From NCBI GenBank assembly GCA_001603075.1, contig LVBB01000016.1:100926-164925 (forward strand): a stretch of 64,000 nucleotides of DNA. Reading direction: 5' to 3'. This stretch comes from Phycisphaerales bacterium Planc_01 (GTDB lineage: Bacteria > Planctomycetota > Phycisphaerae > Sedimentisphaerales > Anaerobacaceae). The notes under the pieces are model-generated. The model saw nothing but the letters and a program-made list of their open reading frames with translations. It had not been told where the DNA came from and did not search any database. The position numbers and the translations under genes were made by a program. Below are positions 1 to 9,611 of this stretch, one piece after another (positions within the stretch are counted from its first letter, which is position 1; each line of letters starts with the position of its first letter).

Positions 1-2271
1 GGCCACGAACGCATGCTTCGAGCCGGCCTCCAGCGTCTCGCGGATCATCACGCCGGCCTTCGCCCACTCGTTGCTGCGAATCAGGCTGTCGACGCGGACC
101 GTGATCGACCCGTTGCCGTTGAGACTCTTGTAGGCGAAGCGGAACTGATCGCCCGTGTTCCAGATGTCGGTGCCGATCGCGCTCATGATGATGCTGCCGT
201 CGGCCGTCTCCTTGAACGACGGTGCGTTGCCACGGACGTACAGCACCAGTGTGTCGGCGCCGTTGCCCGTCCAGTTCTGCACCGAACCGAACGTGCGCTC
301 GGTCTCGGAGTAGAACGGGGAGGTGCTGTTGTCGTATTGCAGCGGCATCGACTGCGTGCCGCCGTGGACGATGGTCTTCTCGGCGAACGGCGTCTGGAGA
401 TAGCCGACCGTCGAACCGGTATTGTTCACCCAGCCGTCGAGCCACGTGTCGAAGATCGCCGTGCCCGCGTCGATGTCGTCGTTGTACGTCTCGAAGCCGT
501 CGATCGAGGCATATTCCTGCGTCGAGAAGCTCCACAGGGGGCTGCCCCAGGTCGGGTTCGCGTCGTCCGGATTGATCGCATCGACCATCCAGTAGTACGT
601 GCTGCCGAACTCGATGTTGCCCGGCGTCAACGTCACACCGGCGGTTGTGCCGACCAGGGCCAGTTCGTTCGGGTCGCCGGCTATGTAGACATCGTACGAG
701 GCCGCGTCGCGACCGGCGCGCCAGCTCAGCGCGGTGGTGACATCCACACCCGCCGCCCCGTCGGCCGGCTGCGGCTCGCGGGCCTGCGCCGGGATGAACA
801 GGAAGCGGACTTCGCTCAGGCCGTACTGGCCCATCGTGCCGTGCCCGCTGTTGATATTCAGACGGACAAATCGGGCGGGAACGCCGCCGAAATCGATCGT
901 CGTATTGGCGACGTATGTGCCCGTCGCCGTAGCCCTGGCGAACACGACGTCGCCAAGAACGGTCCACTCTTCACCGTCGGTCGAGTACTCAACCGTGACG
1001 TCCTTGAGCCCGAAGCCCAGAAGCAGCTCGAACTGGACGTTGTAGTTCCAGACCCGCATCTCGTGGAGCTTGTAGACGCGGTCGAACTCGTACTGGATGT
1101 AGAACGGCCCTTCGTCCGGGGCATAGGCCAGCCACATATGCCCTGCCTCGGTTGAATGCTGATCGGCGGCATTGAGGCCCGAGCCATTGACGGTGTTTTC
1201 CGGCCCGGCGCCCACGTTGGACTGACCGGTGGTCGTGGCCATGATGTCAGCGATGGGATAGGCGAACGGCTCGGAGGTGAAGCTCCAGACCTCGCCCTTA
1301 TAGATCGCGTTGCTCGGCGGAGCGTTGACCTCATCGACGCGCCAGTAGTAGGTCGTCTCGAAATCGAGCAGCCCGGCCGGATCGTAGGTGGTCCCGGCCT
1401 GGCCCTGACTGACGAGCACGCCCATCGGGTTGCTCCGGCCGGCAGAGTTGACGTCGTCGAACGAGGTGCCGAAGTACACATCGTGGGTCGCCGCGAACTC
1501 GCCCGCCGTCCAGCTCAACACCACATCACGCGGAACGTCGATCGCCTGGTCTGCGGGGCTGGGGTCCTGGGCCACCGACTGGTCGGCTAAGCCGGCCATG
1601 ATCTTGACGACTTCGGCATCGGTGAGCGGTTTGTAATAGACTTGGACATCGTCGATCATGCCGGTGAAGTACTCCCCGCCATTCCACTGACCGATGTGCG
1701 TGTCACCGGTGATACCTTTGTAGGGTGTGGCCGTTGCCTGCGCTACCATCTCACCGTTGATGTAGATCCGTCGGTTCCTATTCTCGAAGTCGTACCACAG
1801 CGCAACGTGGTACCAGTTGCCCACTTGCACCGCAGTAGCAGCAGGGGAATCCAGGTCGTTGTTGTAGAATCCCATGCGAATGACACCGCCTGACCGCACT
1901 CGGAAATGCAGACTCGTATCCGTGGCGCCGGCCTGGACCTGGGCAAAGAAGATATGATCGCTGCTGGTCTGGCCCGGATTGATCCACATGGCGATGGTGA
2001 AGCTCCGATCATTGAATGGAATGTGCGGCGCGTTCACATAGGAGTTGGAGCCGTTGAATTGCAGCGCCGCCCCAAGCACACCAGCCACCCATACGGCGCC
2101 GCCTTCGATGGTGCCGTCGTTGCCATTGCCGCTACCGTCGGCCGCGACGGTCCCGGTGCCCTCGTCGAAGGGCCACCAGGCCACGAGGGCCGGATCGAAC
2201 CCGGCCATCGCAGACCACGCCGGGCCTAAGATCAGAAACGAAAGAAGCACAAGAAATGATCGCTTGAACAT
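1..2271 (-). CDS. Secreted LamG-like / discoidin (F5/8 type C-like) domain protein, C-terminus cut by window edge
   Basis: Minus-strand frame open from ATG at 2271 through position 1 (not in ORF track because no stop in window): MFKRSFLVLLSFLILGPAWSAMAGFDPALVAWWPFDEGTGTVAADGSGNGNDGTIEG..., signal peptide, LamG pattern, later discoidin-like and repeated 'ATHDVYFGTSFDDVN' fibronectin-like segments; RBS GAAGGAGG. Confidence 0.85.
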   Translation of the reverse strand, partial: MFKRSFLVLLSFLILGPAWSAMAGFDPALVAWWPFDEGTGTVAADGSGNGNDGTIEGGAVWVAGVLGAALQFNGSNSYVNAPHIPFNDRSFTIAMWINPGQTSSDHIFFAQVQAGATDTSLHFRVRSGGVIRMGFYNNDLDSPAATAVQVGNWYHVALWYDFENRNRRIYINGEMVAQATATPYKGITGDTHIGQWNGGEYFTGMIDDVQVYYKPLTDAEVVKIMAGLADQSVAQDPSPADQAIDVPRDVVLSWTAGEFAATHDVYFGTSFDDVNSAGRSNPMGVLVSQGQAGTTYDPAGLLDFETTYYWRVDEVNAPPSNAIYKGEVWSFTSEPFAYPIADIMATTTGQSNVGAGPENTVNGSGLNAADQHSTEAGHMWLAYAPDEGPFYIQYEFDRVYKLHEMRVWNYNVQFELLLGFGLKDVTVEYSTDGEEWTVLGDVVFARATATGTYVANTTIDFGGVPARFVRLNINSGHGTMGQYGLSEVRFLFIPAQAREPQPADGAAGVDVTTALSWRAGRDAASYDVYIAGDPNELALVGTTAGVTLTPGNIEFGSTYYWMVDAINPDDANPTWGSPLWSFSTQEYASIDGFETYNDDIDAGTAIFDTWLDGWVNNTGSTVGYLQTPFAEKTIVHGGTQSMPLQYDNSTSPFYSETERTFGSVQNWTGNGADTLVLYVRGNAPSFKETADGSIIMSAIGTDIWNTGDQFRFAYKSLNGNGSITVRVDSLIRSNEWAKAGVMIRETLEAGSKHAFVA

Positions 2272-2515
2272 GACACATCCTCCTTCAGACAGAGTGAACT
2301 CTGCGAACCGCTCTCGGTCACACACCGAGAACACTCTCTCTCCGCAACGTGTCGAGGACGTTGTTCTCCTCGCACGCGGGCGCCGGCCAGGCCGGCTCAT
2401 CGTCTTCCCTCAGACGGAACACAGCGCCAGTGTCTTGCCGTTCACCTCCTTCCCGGAGAAACGTCGTGTGTATAAGGCCAAATGTGAATGCTGACAACAG
2501 AAGCTCTCGAGTCTA

Positions 2516-2545
2516 TTTATAGCATATCCGAGGGCCGGGATTCAA
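2516..2545 (-). promoter_or_regulatory. Candidate sigma70 promoter for LamG protein (TTGAAT-18 bp-TATAAA)
   Basis: Minus strand TTGAAT (2545-2540), 18-bp spacer, TATAAA (2521-2516); about 240-nt leader to ATG. Confidence 0.4.
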
Positions 2546-2606
2546 CAACAATCCGCTCGCCTGCCCGCCCGTCGGGCAAAGGCCCGTTCCGAAAGCCGCA
2601 GCACCC

Positions 2607-4007
2607 CTACTTCTCGTCGAACATCTTCTTGTCGCGCAAGAGGTGGTGGTAGTGCTGGGCGAAGCGATGGGCCTCGTCGCGGACATACTGGAGCAGCTTG
2701 CGGACCGGCGAATGGGCCGGCAGCTTCAGTGGCTGGGATTCGCCCTGGAGGTAAATGTCCTCCTCGCGTTTGGCGATCGAGGCCATCTTCGTGTGGGGCG
2801 GCTCCACGTCGGCCAGCCCTTCGGCCCGGCACGCGGCGATCATCGCGCCAAACGCGGCCTCGGCGGCATGCAGGTGCCCCAGGCCGCCGTCGATCAGGAT
2901 CAGATCGGGCCAGAGTTCTTCACCTCGCAGGGCATACTTGTATCGGCGGCGGACGACCTCGGCAATCATCGCGTAGTCGTCGATGCCGGCGACGGTCTTG
3001 ATCCTGAAACGGCGATAGCCGCTCTTGAAAGGCCGTCCGTCGATGAACTTGACCAGCGAGCCGACCGCCTCCTGTCCGCTGAGATTGGCGATGTCGATCC
3101 CCTCAATGATGCGGACCTGGTTCGGGACGCCCAGAATGTCGCGCAGCTTGACCAAGGCCTCGGTCGGATCGGCGGCGAAGACCTCGGGCTGGACGTGCTC
3201 GTCGGGCGTTCCCCGGTCGTCGAGGCCCTCGATCAGGCGAATGCGGTCGCGGAACATGGCCGCCTTTTCATACTGGAGGTTGCCGGCCGCCTCGTCCATC
3301 CGCTCGCGCAGCCACCGCAGCACGGCGGATCGCTTGGACCGGAGGAAGCGGATCAGGTCCTGGATCGTCCTGCGGTAGTCCGCCCTGTCGATCCGCGCCG
3401 CGCACGGGGCGGTGCACTGCTTGATGCTGTGGAGCAGGCAGGGGCGAAAGAACCGCCGCTTGGGGTCGGCGTCGTGAATCTCCAGGCCGCACGTTCGGAA
3501 CCGAAAGATCTTCTGAAGTTCCACGAGGACGGCCCGCAGGTCCTTGACGTTGGCGAATGGACCGAACAGCCGCGTGCCCTTGGCTTGGGGCTTTCGCGTG
3601 ATGTAGACGCCGGGAAAGTCCTCCCGCGTGGTGATTTCCAGATAGGGAAACGTCTTGTCGTCGGTCAGGTCGGTGTTGTAGGGCGGGCGGATGTCCTTGA
3701 TCAGCCGGGCCTCTTTGAGCATGGCGTCGACTTCGTTCTCGGTTTCGAGGAAGTCCACCGCGCAGACCTTGCCGGCCATCTCCAGGATCTTCGGCCCGCG
3801 CGAGACGGCCAGGTCGCTGCCGGGCTGAAAGTAGCTGGCAACGCGAGAGCGAAGGCTCTTGGCTTTGCCGATATAGAGAACGACATCGTCGGGGCCCTTC
3901 AGGAAATACACGCCGGGTGTGCTGGGCAATTCCTTGATCCGCCCGCGAATCCGTTCGAGCCTCTCGTTCTCACCGTTGGCCATCAGCCGTCGTTCTTTCC
4001 TGCACAA
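2607..4007 (-). CDS. uvrC: Excinuclease ABC subunit C, short form lacking C-terminal HhH
   Basis: GIY-YIG motif (STPGVYFLKGPDDVVLYIGKAKSLRSRVASYF), UVR region (AAGNLQYEKAAMFRDRI), RNase H-like C-terminal nuclease (EGIDIANLSGQEAVGSLV; LILIDGGLGHL). Confidence 0.9.
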   Translation of the reverse strand: MCRKERRLMANGENERLERIRGRIKELPSTPGVYFLKGPDDVVLYIGKAKSLRSRVASYFQPGSDLAVSRGPKILEMAGKVCAVDFLETENEVDAMLKEARLIKDIRPPYNTDLTDDKTFPYLEITTREDFPGVYITRKPQAKGTRLFGPFANVKDLRAVLVELQKIFRFRTCGLEIHDADPKRRFFRPCLLHSIKQCTAPCAARIDRADYRRTIQDLIRFLRSKRSAVLRWLRERMDEAAGNLQYEKAAMFRDRIRLIEGLDDRGTPDEHVQPEVFAADPTEALVKLRDILGVPNQVRIIEGIDIANLSGQEAVGSLVKFIDGRPFKSGYRRFRIKTVAGIDDYAMIAEVVRRRYKYALRGEELWPDLILIDGGLGHLHAAEAAFGAMIAACRAEGLADVEPPHTKMASIAKREEDIYLQGESQPLKLPAHSPVRKLLQYVRDEAHRFAQHYHHLLRDKKMFDEK

Positions 4008-4474
4008 TATGTCTTCCGCCCACGCGACAGTCTCATTGTAACGCTACGGACGATGGGACAAAAGGGTTTGCCGACTCCGGACCGACAGGGTCGCTCGGCC
4101 CTCGGCACTGAAAACTGTGTCCTTATCGGGCTGCAAGAGATGCGTGCAGAATCAGACCGCGCGCCGCCAAGTAACATGCGATCCGTTATTTCTGACCTCG
4201 CGGCCACAAAGCGGTGGAAACGAACGGCTCACGTGAGGAAGAGCCAGGCGACAGGGCCCTTCACGCATTGGATTGGCCCACCAGCGACTCCTCGAACCCG
4301 TCCCGAGGCGGATGTCACGGTCCCAGAAAATTCCAGTCGCGCGCGATGCCGTAGCTTATGAGTTCGCAAGGATTAAGGATAAACTCCTCGTCTTGGCGCA
4401 AAAAATTCCTCGTTTTGCTCTTTACACCTCATCGGATTCTAAGTAAGTTGCCGATACTTGATTCATGGGTGTTT

Positions 4475-4521
4475 CAACAATACCTTGTTTAGTCCCCGTC
4501 CACACAGACTATATGTAGTGG
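4475..4521 (+). promoter_or_regulatory. Tandem NrdR-box-like operator upstream of nrdJ
   Basis: AGACTATATGTAGTGG (4506-4521) matches the NrdR consensus ACACTATATATAGTGT at 13/16; CAACAATACCTTGTTT (4475-4490) matches at about 11/16 allowing W positions; 31 bp centre to centre. Confidence 0.5.
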
Positions 4522-4549
4522 TCTTTGTTTTGTCGCATGGAGGCGCTGA

Positions 4550-7500
4550 ATGTCTTACAGATTCGATCCGGAAAACCCTTTCAAAGACGAACGCAAGCGA
4601 GCCAGGAAAGGCCTTGTGCCTCAGGACACGAAGAGCTTGAAGATCGAGCCGCATTTCTCGACGCCGAATAAGCACCCCTTTGAAGAGATCGAGTGGGAGA
4701 TCCGCTCGGCAAAGATATCCAGCGACAGCGGCCAGGCCATCTTCGAGCAGGACGACATCGAGGTGCCCGCATCGTGGAGCCAACTGGCCACGAAAGTGGT
4801 TTCAAGCAAGTACTTCTACGGCGACGCCGAGTTGGGCCAGCGAGAGAATTCGGTCAAGCAACTGGTGCATCGTGTTTGCAGAACCATCGCCGATCGCGGT
4901 CTGAGGGATGGGTACTTCGCCACCGAACAGCAGGCGGACACCTACTACCACGAGTTGACCTGGCTGTGTATCAACCAGTACGGGGCCTTCAACTCACCCG
5001 TCTGGTTCAACGTGGGCCTGTACGACGTCTACGGGATCGGCGGCAGCAAGCACAACTACCACTGGGACGCTGAGAGACAGACCGCCGTGCCGTGCGAGAA
5101 CAGCTACGAGTATCCCCAAGCCTCGGCCTGCTTCATCCAGTCCGTGAAGGACTCGATGGAGGACATCATGCGCCTGGCCACCAGCGAGGCGATGCTCTTC
5201 AAGCACGGATCGGGGACCGGAACCGACTTATCAACACTGAGAAGCAGCAAAGAGAAGCTCTCCGGGGGGGGCAAGCCCTCGGGCCCGCTGAGCTTCATGC
5301 GGGTCTACGACCAGATCGCCGCGGTAATCAAGTCCGGCGGCAAGACCCGCCGTGCCGCCAAGATGCAGTCGCTCAAGGTCGACCACCCCGACATCAAGGA
5401 GTTCATTACCTGCAAGACCATCGAGGAGAAGAAGGCCTGGACCCTCATCGAGGCCGGCTACAGCGGCGAATACAACAGCGAGGCCTACGACAGCGTCATG
5501 TTCCAGAACTCAAACCTCTCGGTCCGCGTGACCGATGAGTTCCTGCAGGCTGCCGAGAAGGACGACGTCTGGATCACCCACGCGGTGACCAGCGGCGAGA
5601 AGCTGGGCGAGCACTCCGCCCGCGAGCTGATGCAGTTGATCGCGGAGGGCACGCGGGTCTGCGGCGACCCAGGCGTCCAGTACCACAGCACGATCAATCG
5701 CTGGCACACCTGCCCGAACTCCGGGCCCATCAACGCCTCGAACCCGTGCAGCGAATACATGTTCATCGACGATTCGGCCTGCAATCTGGCCTCGCTGAAC
5801 CTGATGAAATTCCGCAAGGACGATGGGACTTTCGACATCGATGGGTTCAAGAAGGCCGTTCGCCTGTTCATCATCGCCCAGGAGATCCTGGTCGACAACG
5901 GCAGCTATCCCGACCAGCCGATTACAGTCAACAGCCATCGATTCCGGCCTCTGGGGCTGGGTTTCGCCAACCTTGGCTCGCTGGTGATGAGCTTGGCCCT
6001 GCCCTACGATTCGGACCAGGCCCGTTCGCTGGCCTCGGCGATCGGCGCGATCATGACCGGCACCGCCTACGCCGTAAGTGCTGAGATCGCAGAGATTAAG
6101 GGCCCATTTGTCGAATTCGAGAAGAACAAGGACCCCATGCTGAAGGTCATCAACATGCACCGTCAGCATGCGTACGACATCCCCGAAGCGCATTGCCCCG
6201 ACTACCTGCGAAACGCGGCCAAGGACGCCTGGGACCAGGCGCTCGACACCGGCAGCAAGGTGGGCTTCCGCAACGCCCAGACGACGGTCCTGGCACCGAC
6301 CGGAACGATCGGCTTCCTGATGGACTGCGATACGACGGGGATCGAGCCGGATATCGCGCTGGTCAAATACAAACTGCTGGCCGGCGGCGGCATGCTCAAA
6401 CTGGTCAACCGGACCGTGCCGATGGCCCTCGAACGGCTGGGCTACACCCCGGACGACATCAAGGCCATATGCGACTATATCGACGAGCACGAGACCATTG
6501 AAAACGCACCGAAGCTTATGGACGACCACCTGCCGGTCTTCGATTGCGCGTTCAAGCCGAGAAACGGCAAGCGTTTCATCAAATACCAAGCCCATTTAAG
6601 GATGATGGCCGCGGTGCAGCCGTTCATCTCCGGCGCGATCAGCAAGACGATCAACATGCCCAAGGAGAGCACGGCCGAGGAGATCATGGCCGCCTACACC
6701 GAAGGCTGGAAACTCGGCCTCAAGGCCGTGGCGATCTACCGCGACGGGTCCAAGCGTCTCCAGCCGGTATCGACCGACAAGCACAAGGAAGAGAAGGCCA
6801 AGGTGGCGGTCGAAGCCGCTCCCGCCCGTCCGTTCCGCCGGCGGCTGCCGGACACGCGGCAGAGCATCACGCACAAGTTCAGCGTTACCGGACACGAAGG
6901 CTATCTGACGGTGGGGCTATACGAGGACGGTCAGCCTGGTGAAATGTTTATCACCATGGCCAAGGAGGGCAGCACCGTCGGAGGCCTTATGGACGTGATC
7001 GGCACCTGTACGTCGATGGCATTGCAGTACGGGGTGCCCCTGATCACCCTGGTGGACAAGTTCCGCCACGCCCGGTTCGAGCCGTCGGGGATGACCTCGA
7101 ACCGCGACATCCCGTTCGCCAAGAGCCTGATCGACTACATCTTCTGCTGGCTGGGCTGCCAGTTCATCCCGGGCTACGCCGACAAGAACCTGCCCAACCG
7201 CTCGGGCGCCGTGGCCGCCGAAAGCAAGACCACCACGACCGCCCGCGAGTTGGTGGAAAAGACCAAGGACCTGGCGCACAAGATCGCCGAGGCCAAGGCC
7301 GCCGGAAACGGCGCCAAGAAGAAGACCGGGCGGGACAACGGCGCCAAGCCCGTCCCCGCCGGGCGGGAGGCCAAGGCCGAGCCCGTGATCCCCACGGACC
7401 GCCTCTCCGAGGCCACCGGCCGGATCCGGGCCCTCGTCGCCTCGACGATCCCGCAGCCCGAAGGCGCCCTGGACACCGAAGCCGCTGTCATGCACCAGTT

Positions 7501-7624
7501 CAGCGCCCAGTTCGCCCACTTCGGCGACGACGCCCCCGCCTGCGACATCTGCGGCGCCATCACCGTCCGCAACGGAACCTGCTACAAGTGCTTCAACTGT
7601 GGCAACTCGATGGGATGCTCGTAA
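4550..7624 (+). CDS. nrdJ: Adenosylcobalamin-dependent (class II) ribonucleoside-diphosphate reductase
   Basis: 1024 aa; FNSPVWFNVG, PQASACFIQSVKDSMEDIM, GSGTGTDLSTLRSS, C-terminal CDICGAITVRNGTCYKCFNCGNSMGCS. Confidence 0.95.
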   Translation: MSYRFDPENPFKDERKRARKGLVPQDTKSLKIEPHFSTPNKHPFEEIEWEIRSAKISSDSGQAIFEQDDIEVPASWSQLATKVVSSKYFYGDAELGQRENSVKQLVHRVCRTIADRGLRDGYFATEQQADTYYHELTWLCINQYGAFNSPVWFNVGLYDVYGIGGSKHNYHWDAERQTAVPCENSYEYPQASACFIQSVKDSMEDIMRLATSEAMLFKHGSGTGTDLSTLRSSKEKLSGGGKPSGPLSFMRVYDQIAAVIKSGGKTRRAAKMQSLKVDHPDIKEFITCKTIEEKKAWTLIEAGYSGEYNSEAYDSVMFQNSNLSVRVTDEFLQAAEKDDVWITHAVTSGEKLGEHSARELMQLIAEGTRVCGDPGVQYHSTINRWHTCPNSGPINASNPCSEYMFIDDSACNLASLNLMKFRKDDGTFDIDGFKKAVRLFIIAQEILVDNGSYPDQPITVNSHRFRPLGLGFANLGSLVMSLALPYDSDQARSLASAIGAIMTGTAYAVSAEIAEIKGPFVEFEKNKDPMLKVINMHRQHAYDIPEAHCPDYLRNAAKDAWDQALDTGSKVGFRNAQTTVLAPTGTIGFLMDCDTTGIEPDIALVKYKLLAGGGMLKLVNRTVPMALERLGYTPDDIKAICDYIDEHETIENAPKLMDDHLPVFDCAFKPRNGKRFIKYQAHLRMMAAVQPFISGAISKTINMPKESTAEEIMAAYTEGWKLGLKAVAIYRDGSKRLQPVSTDKHKEEKAKVAVEAAPARPFRRRLPDTRQSITHKFSVTGHEGYLTVGLYEDGQPGEMFITMAKEGSTVGGLMDVIGTCTSMALQYGVPLITLVDKFRHARFEPSGMTSNRDIPFAKSLIDYIFCWLGCQFIPGYADKNLPNRSGAVAAESKTTTTARELVEKTKDLAHKIAEAKAAGNGAKKKTGRDNGAKPVPAGREAKAEPVIPTDRLSEATGRIRALVASTIPQPEGALDTEAAVMHQFSAQFAHFGDDAPACDICGAITVRNGTCYKCFNCGNSMGCS

Positions 7625-7655
7625 ATTGATGGTTGATAATTGATTATTGTTGATT
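7624..7655. repeat. AT-rich TTGAT-type tandem motif directly 3' of nrdJ
   Basis: aattgatggttgataattgattattgttgatt; similar tracts at 16645-16678, 27016-27042 and 29669-29703. Confidence 0.5.
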
Positions 7656-7749
7656 CGCCCGGGCGGATGACCACTGGTCGTCCGCCCGCTTCCGTTTGTG
7701 GCCCTGGGTGCGGGCGGAATATGGTGGCACGTGGGTCTGCCGCCCCGCG

Positions 7750-7936
7750 TTGTCATTCCGACTGGAGCGGAGCGGAATGGAGGAATCTGGCATCGAACGG
7801 GCGGTGCCGTGGGTTTCGCGGCGGTTCTCAGTATGCAGCAATGGGTCAACCGTTCCACGGTTCAGACACGGGCCGGGCCACCGCCTTCTTCGCCGCCAGA
7901 CCCTTCGACTCCACTTCGTTCCGCTCAGGATGACAG
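7750..7936. repeat. Intergenic element with imperfect terminal inverted repeats (HPER-type repeat)
   Basis: ttgtcattccgactggagcggagcggaatggagg (7750-7783) and the inverse-oriented ttcgactccacttcgttccgctcaggatgaca (about 7904-7935). Confidence 0.45.
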
Positions 7937-8103
7937 AAGAAGAGAGGCTCCGCTCGAGATCGCAAGAGGGACGCCTGCCGATCCGAGGCATGGTGGCCAT
8001 AGGGCATGGCCCGAATCCGCCACCATTTGCCGACCGCACCCGTCCTGCTCAGCGGCGGGTATGGGGCTTGCAGAGATCTCCGGATTTCCGTGGGATGGAA
8101 GGT

Positions 8104-8301
8104 ATGATCCAGGCGGAAGACATTGTCGGCGGCGAATGGGCCGAGTGGTATCGGCTCAGCCCCTTGCAGCGATGGCACATCAGTAGCCAGTTGTGGAAGT
8201 ATTGCCTGCAAATCGGAGGTTCGCTTGACCCCGAGCCGGATACGGAAAGTCCTTTCTACGATGGCCGAACTGGAACGCCTGCGCCACTCCATGCGCAGTG
8301 A
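8104..8301 (+). CDS. Small conserved-looking hypothetical protein (SLDPEPDTESPFYD motif)
   Basis: MIQAEDIVGGEWAEWYRLSPLQRWHISSQLWKYCLQIGGSLDPEPDTESPFYDGRTGTPAPLHAQ; internal start in the longer ORF 7696-8301. Confidence 0.4.
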   Translation: MIQAEDIVGGEWAEWYRLSPLQRWHISSQLWKYCLQIGGSLDPEPDTESPFYDGRTGTPAPLHAQ

Positions 8302-8459
8302 CCGCCAGACGGATGCGGAGGCCCAATAGCTCCTCGGAAGGGCCTCAGAATTCGCTGGCGCACCTTCAGGCCGCATGCCACGACACATATGGAGACAGGC
8401 CGCAGCCAATCCATGGCTCAGATTCGCCCCAAAATCAGGAAAATTCGGGGCAAAATCGT

Positions 8460-8487
8460 TTGACAGGGGGCGGGCGTTTGCTAAAAT
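8460..8487 (+). promoter_or_regulatory. Sigma70-type promoter for rplM-rpsI (TTGACA-16 bp-TAAAAT, extended -10)
   Basis: TTGACA 8460-8465, TGCTAAAAT ending 8487, 44 bp before the rplM ATG. Confidence 0.65.
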
Positions 8488-8527
8488 GCACAGTTTCTAA
8501 TCCGGAAACAGCATAGAGAGTCCGACT

Positions 8528-8959
8528 ATGAAAAGCTTCATGGCCAAGAACAACGAAGTCGAGCAGAAATGGCTGCTGGTGGACGCCGAGGACGCGATTC
8601 TCGGGCGGATGGCCGCCAAGATCGCGCCGATTCTGATGGGCAAAACCAAGCCGACCTATACGCCCCACGTGGACGTAGGCGACTATATCGTGGTCGTCAA
8701 CGCCGAGAAGGTGCGGGTCACCGGCAAGAAAGCCGAGCAGAAGGAATACGACTGGTACACCCACCATCCCGGCGGGCACAAGTACGCCAGCTTCGCGGAG
8801 ATGATGCGCAAGAAGCCGGAGCGTGTGATCGAGCTGGCGGTCCGAAGGATGCTGCCGAAGAACAAGCTGGGCCGCAAGATGCTCAAGAAGATGAAGGTCT
8901 ATCGTGGCCCGGACCACGAGCACCAAGCCCAGCAACCCGAGCCGATCGAACTGTCCTAA
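8528..8959 (+). CDS. rplM: 50S ribosomal protein L13
   Basis: WLLVDAEDAILGRMAAKIAPILMGKTKPTYTPHVDVGDYIVVVNAEKVRVTGKK; VRRMLPKNKLGRKMLKKMKVYRG. Confidence 0.96.
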   Translation: MKSFMAKNNEVEQKWLLVDAEDAILGRMAAKIAPILMGKTKPTYTPHVDVGDYIVVVNAEKVRVTGKKAEQKEYDWYTHHPGGHKYASFAEMMRKKPERVIELAVRRMLPKNKLGRKMLKKMKVYRGPDHEHQAQQPEPIELS

Positions 8960-8974
8960 GCGGAACCTTGAACC

Positions 8975-9466
8975 ATGACCGAAAATCACGCTGAGAACCT
9001 GAACATCGAAGTCCGCACCGAAGCCAAGAAGGCCGAACCGAAGGTCGTCATGGGATCGGGCAACAAGAGCAATGAGAAGTACGGCTACTGGTGGGGCACC
9101 GGCCGCCGGAAGACCGCGATCGCCCGGGTCCGAATCCGGCCCGGCAGCGGCAAGCTCATCGTCAACAAGAAGGAATTGAACGATTTCTTCGCCCGGGAGC
9201 AGGACCGCAAGGCGGTGGTCGCACCGCTCAAGAGCGTCCATGCCGAGAAGGCCTTCGATGTGTTCGTCAACGTCAAGGGCGGGGGCACGACCGGCCAGGC
9301 CGGAGCGGCCCTGCTGGGCGTGGCCAGGGCCCTGAGAAGCTACGACGAGAATTACATTCAGGCCCTGCGTGACGGCGGGCACCTGACGCGAGACCCGCGC
9401 ATGGTCGAGAGGAAAAAGCCCGGCCAGGCGGGTGCACGGCGGAGGTTCCAGTTCTCCAAGCGTTAG
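8975..9466 (+). CDS. rpsI: 30S ribosomal protein S9
   Basis: YWWGTGRRKTAIARVRIRPGSGKLIVNKK; C-terminus DPRMVERKKPGQAGARRRFQFSKR. Confidence 0.96.
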   Translation: MTENHAENLNIEVRTEAKKAEPKVVMGSGNKSNEKYGYWWGTGRRKTAIARVRIRPGSGKLIVNKKELNDFFAREQDRKAVVAPLKSVHAEKAFDVFVNVKGGGTTGQAGAALLGVARALRSYDENYIQALRDGGHLTRDPRMVERKKPGQAGARRRFQFSKR

Positions 9467-9495
9467 AAGCAACCTTCGATTCATCGCTACCGACA

Positions 9496-9527
9496 GCCGC
9501 CGAGAGACGATCTTGGCGGCTTTTTTT
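9496..9527 (+). terminator. Intrinsic terminator after rpsI
   Basis: GCCGCCGAGA-gacga-TCTTGGCGGC followed by TTTTTTT. Confidence 0.85.
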
Positions 9528-9611
9528 GTGGGGCGAGCAACTTCGCTCGCCGGTTGAGAGCCATCGATATCCGGGTTGTGCGTGGACGCACGACCTGCAA
9601 GGAGAGCAACC

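Noticed and set aside
2643-4361. 572-aa plus-strand ORF antisense to uvrC
   Set aside because: Shadow ORF in GC-rich DNA; the minus strand encodes an unmistakable UvrC.
7644-8409. Several 130-200 aa ORFs in the nrdJ-rplM gap
   Set aside because: Mutually overlapping frames over a repeat element (HPER-like translations); only the 65-aa motif peptide looks protein-like.
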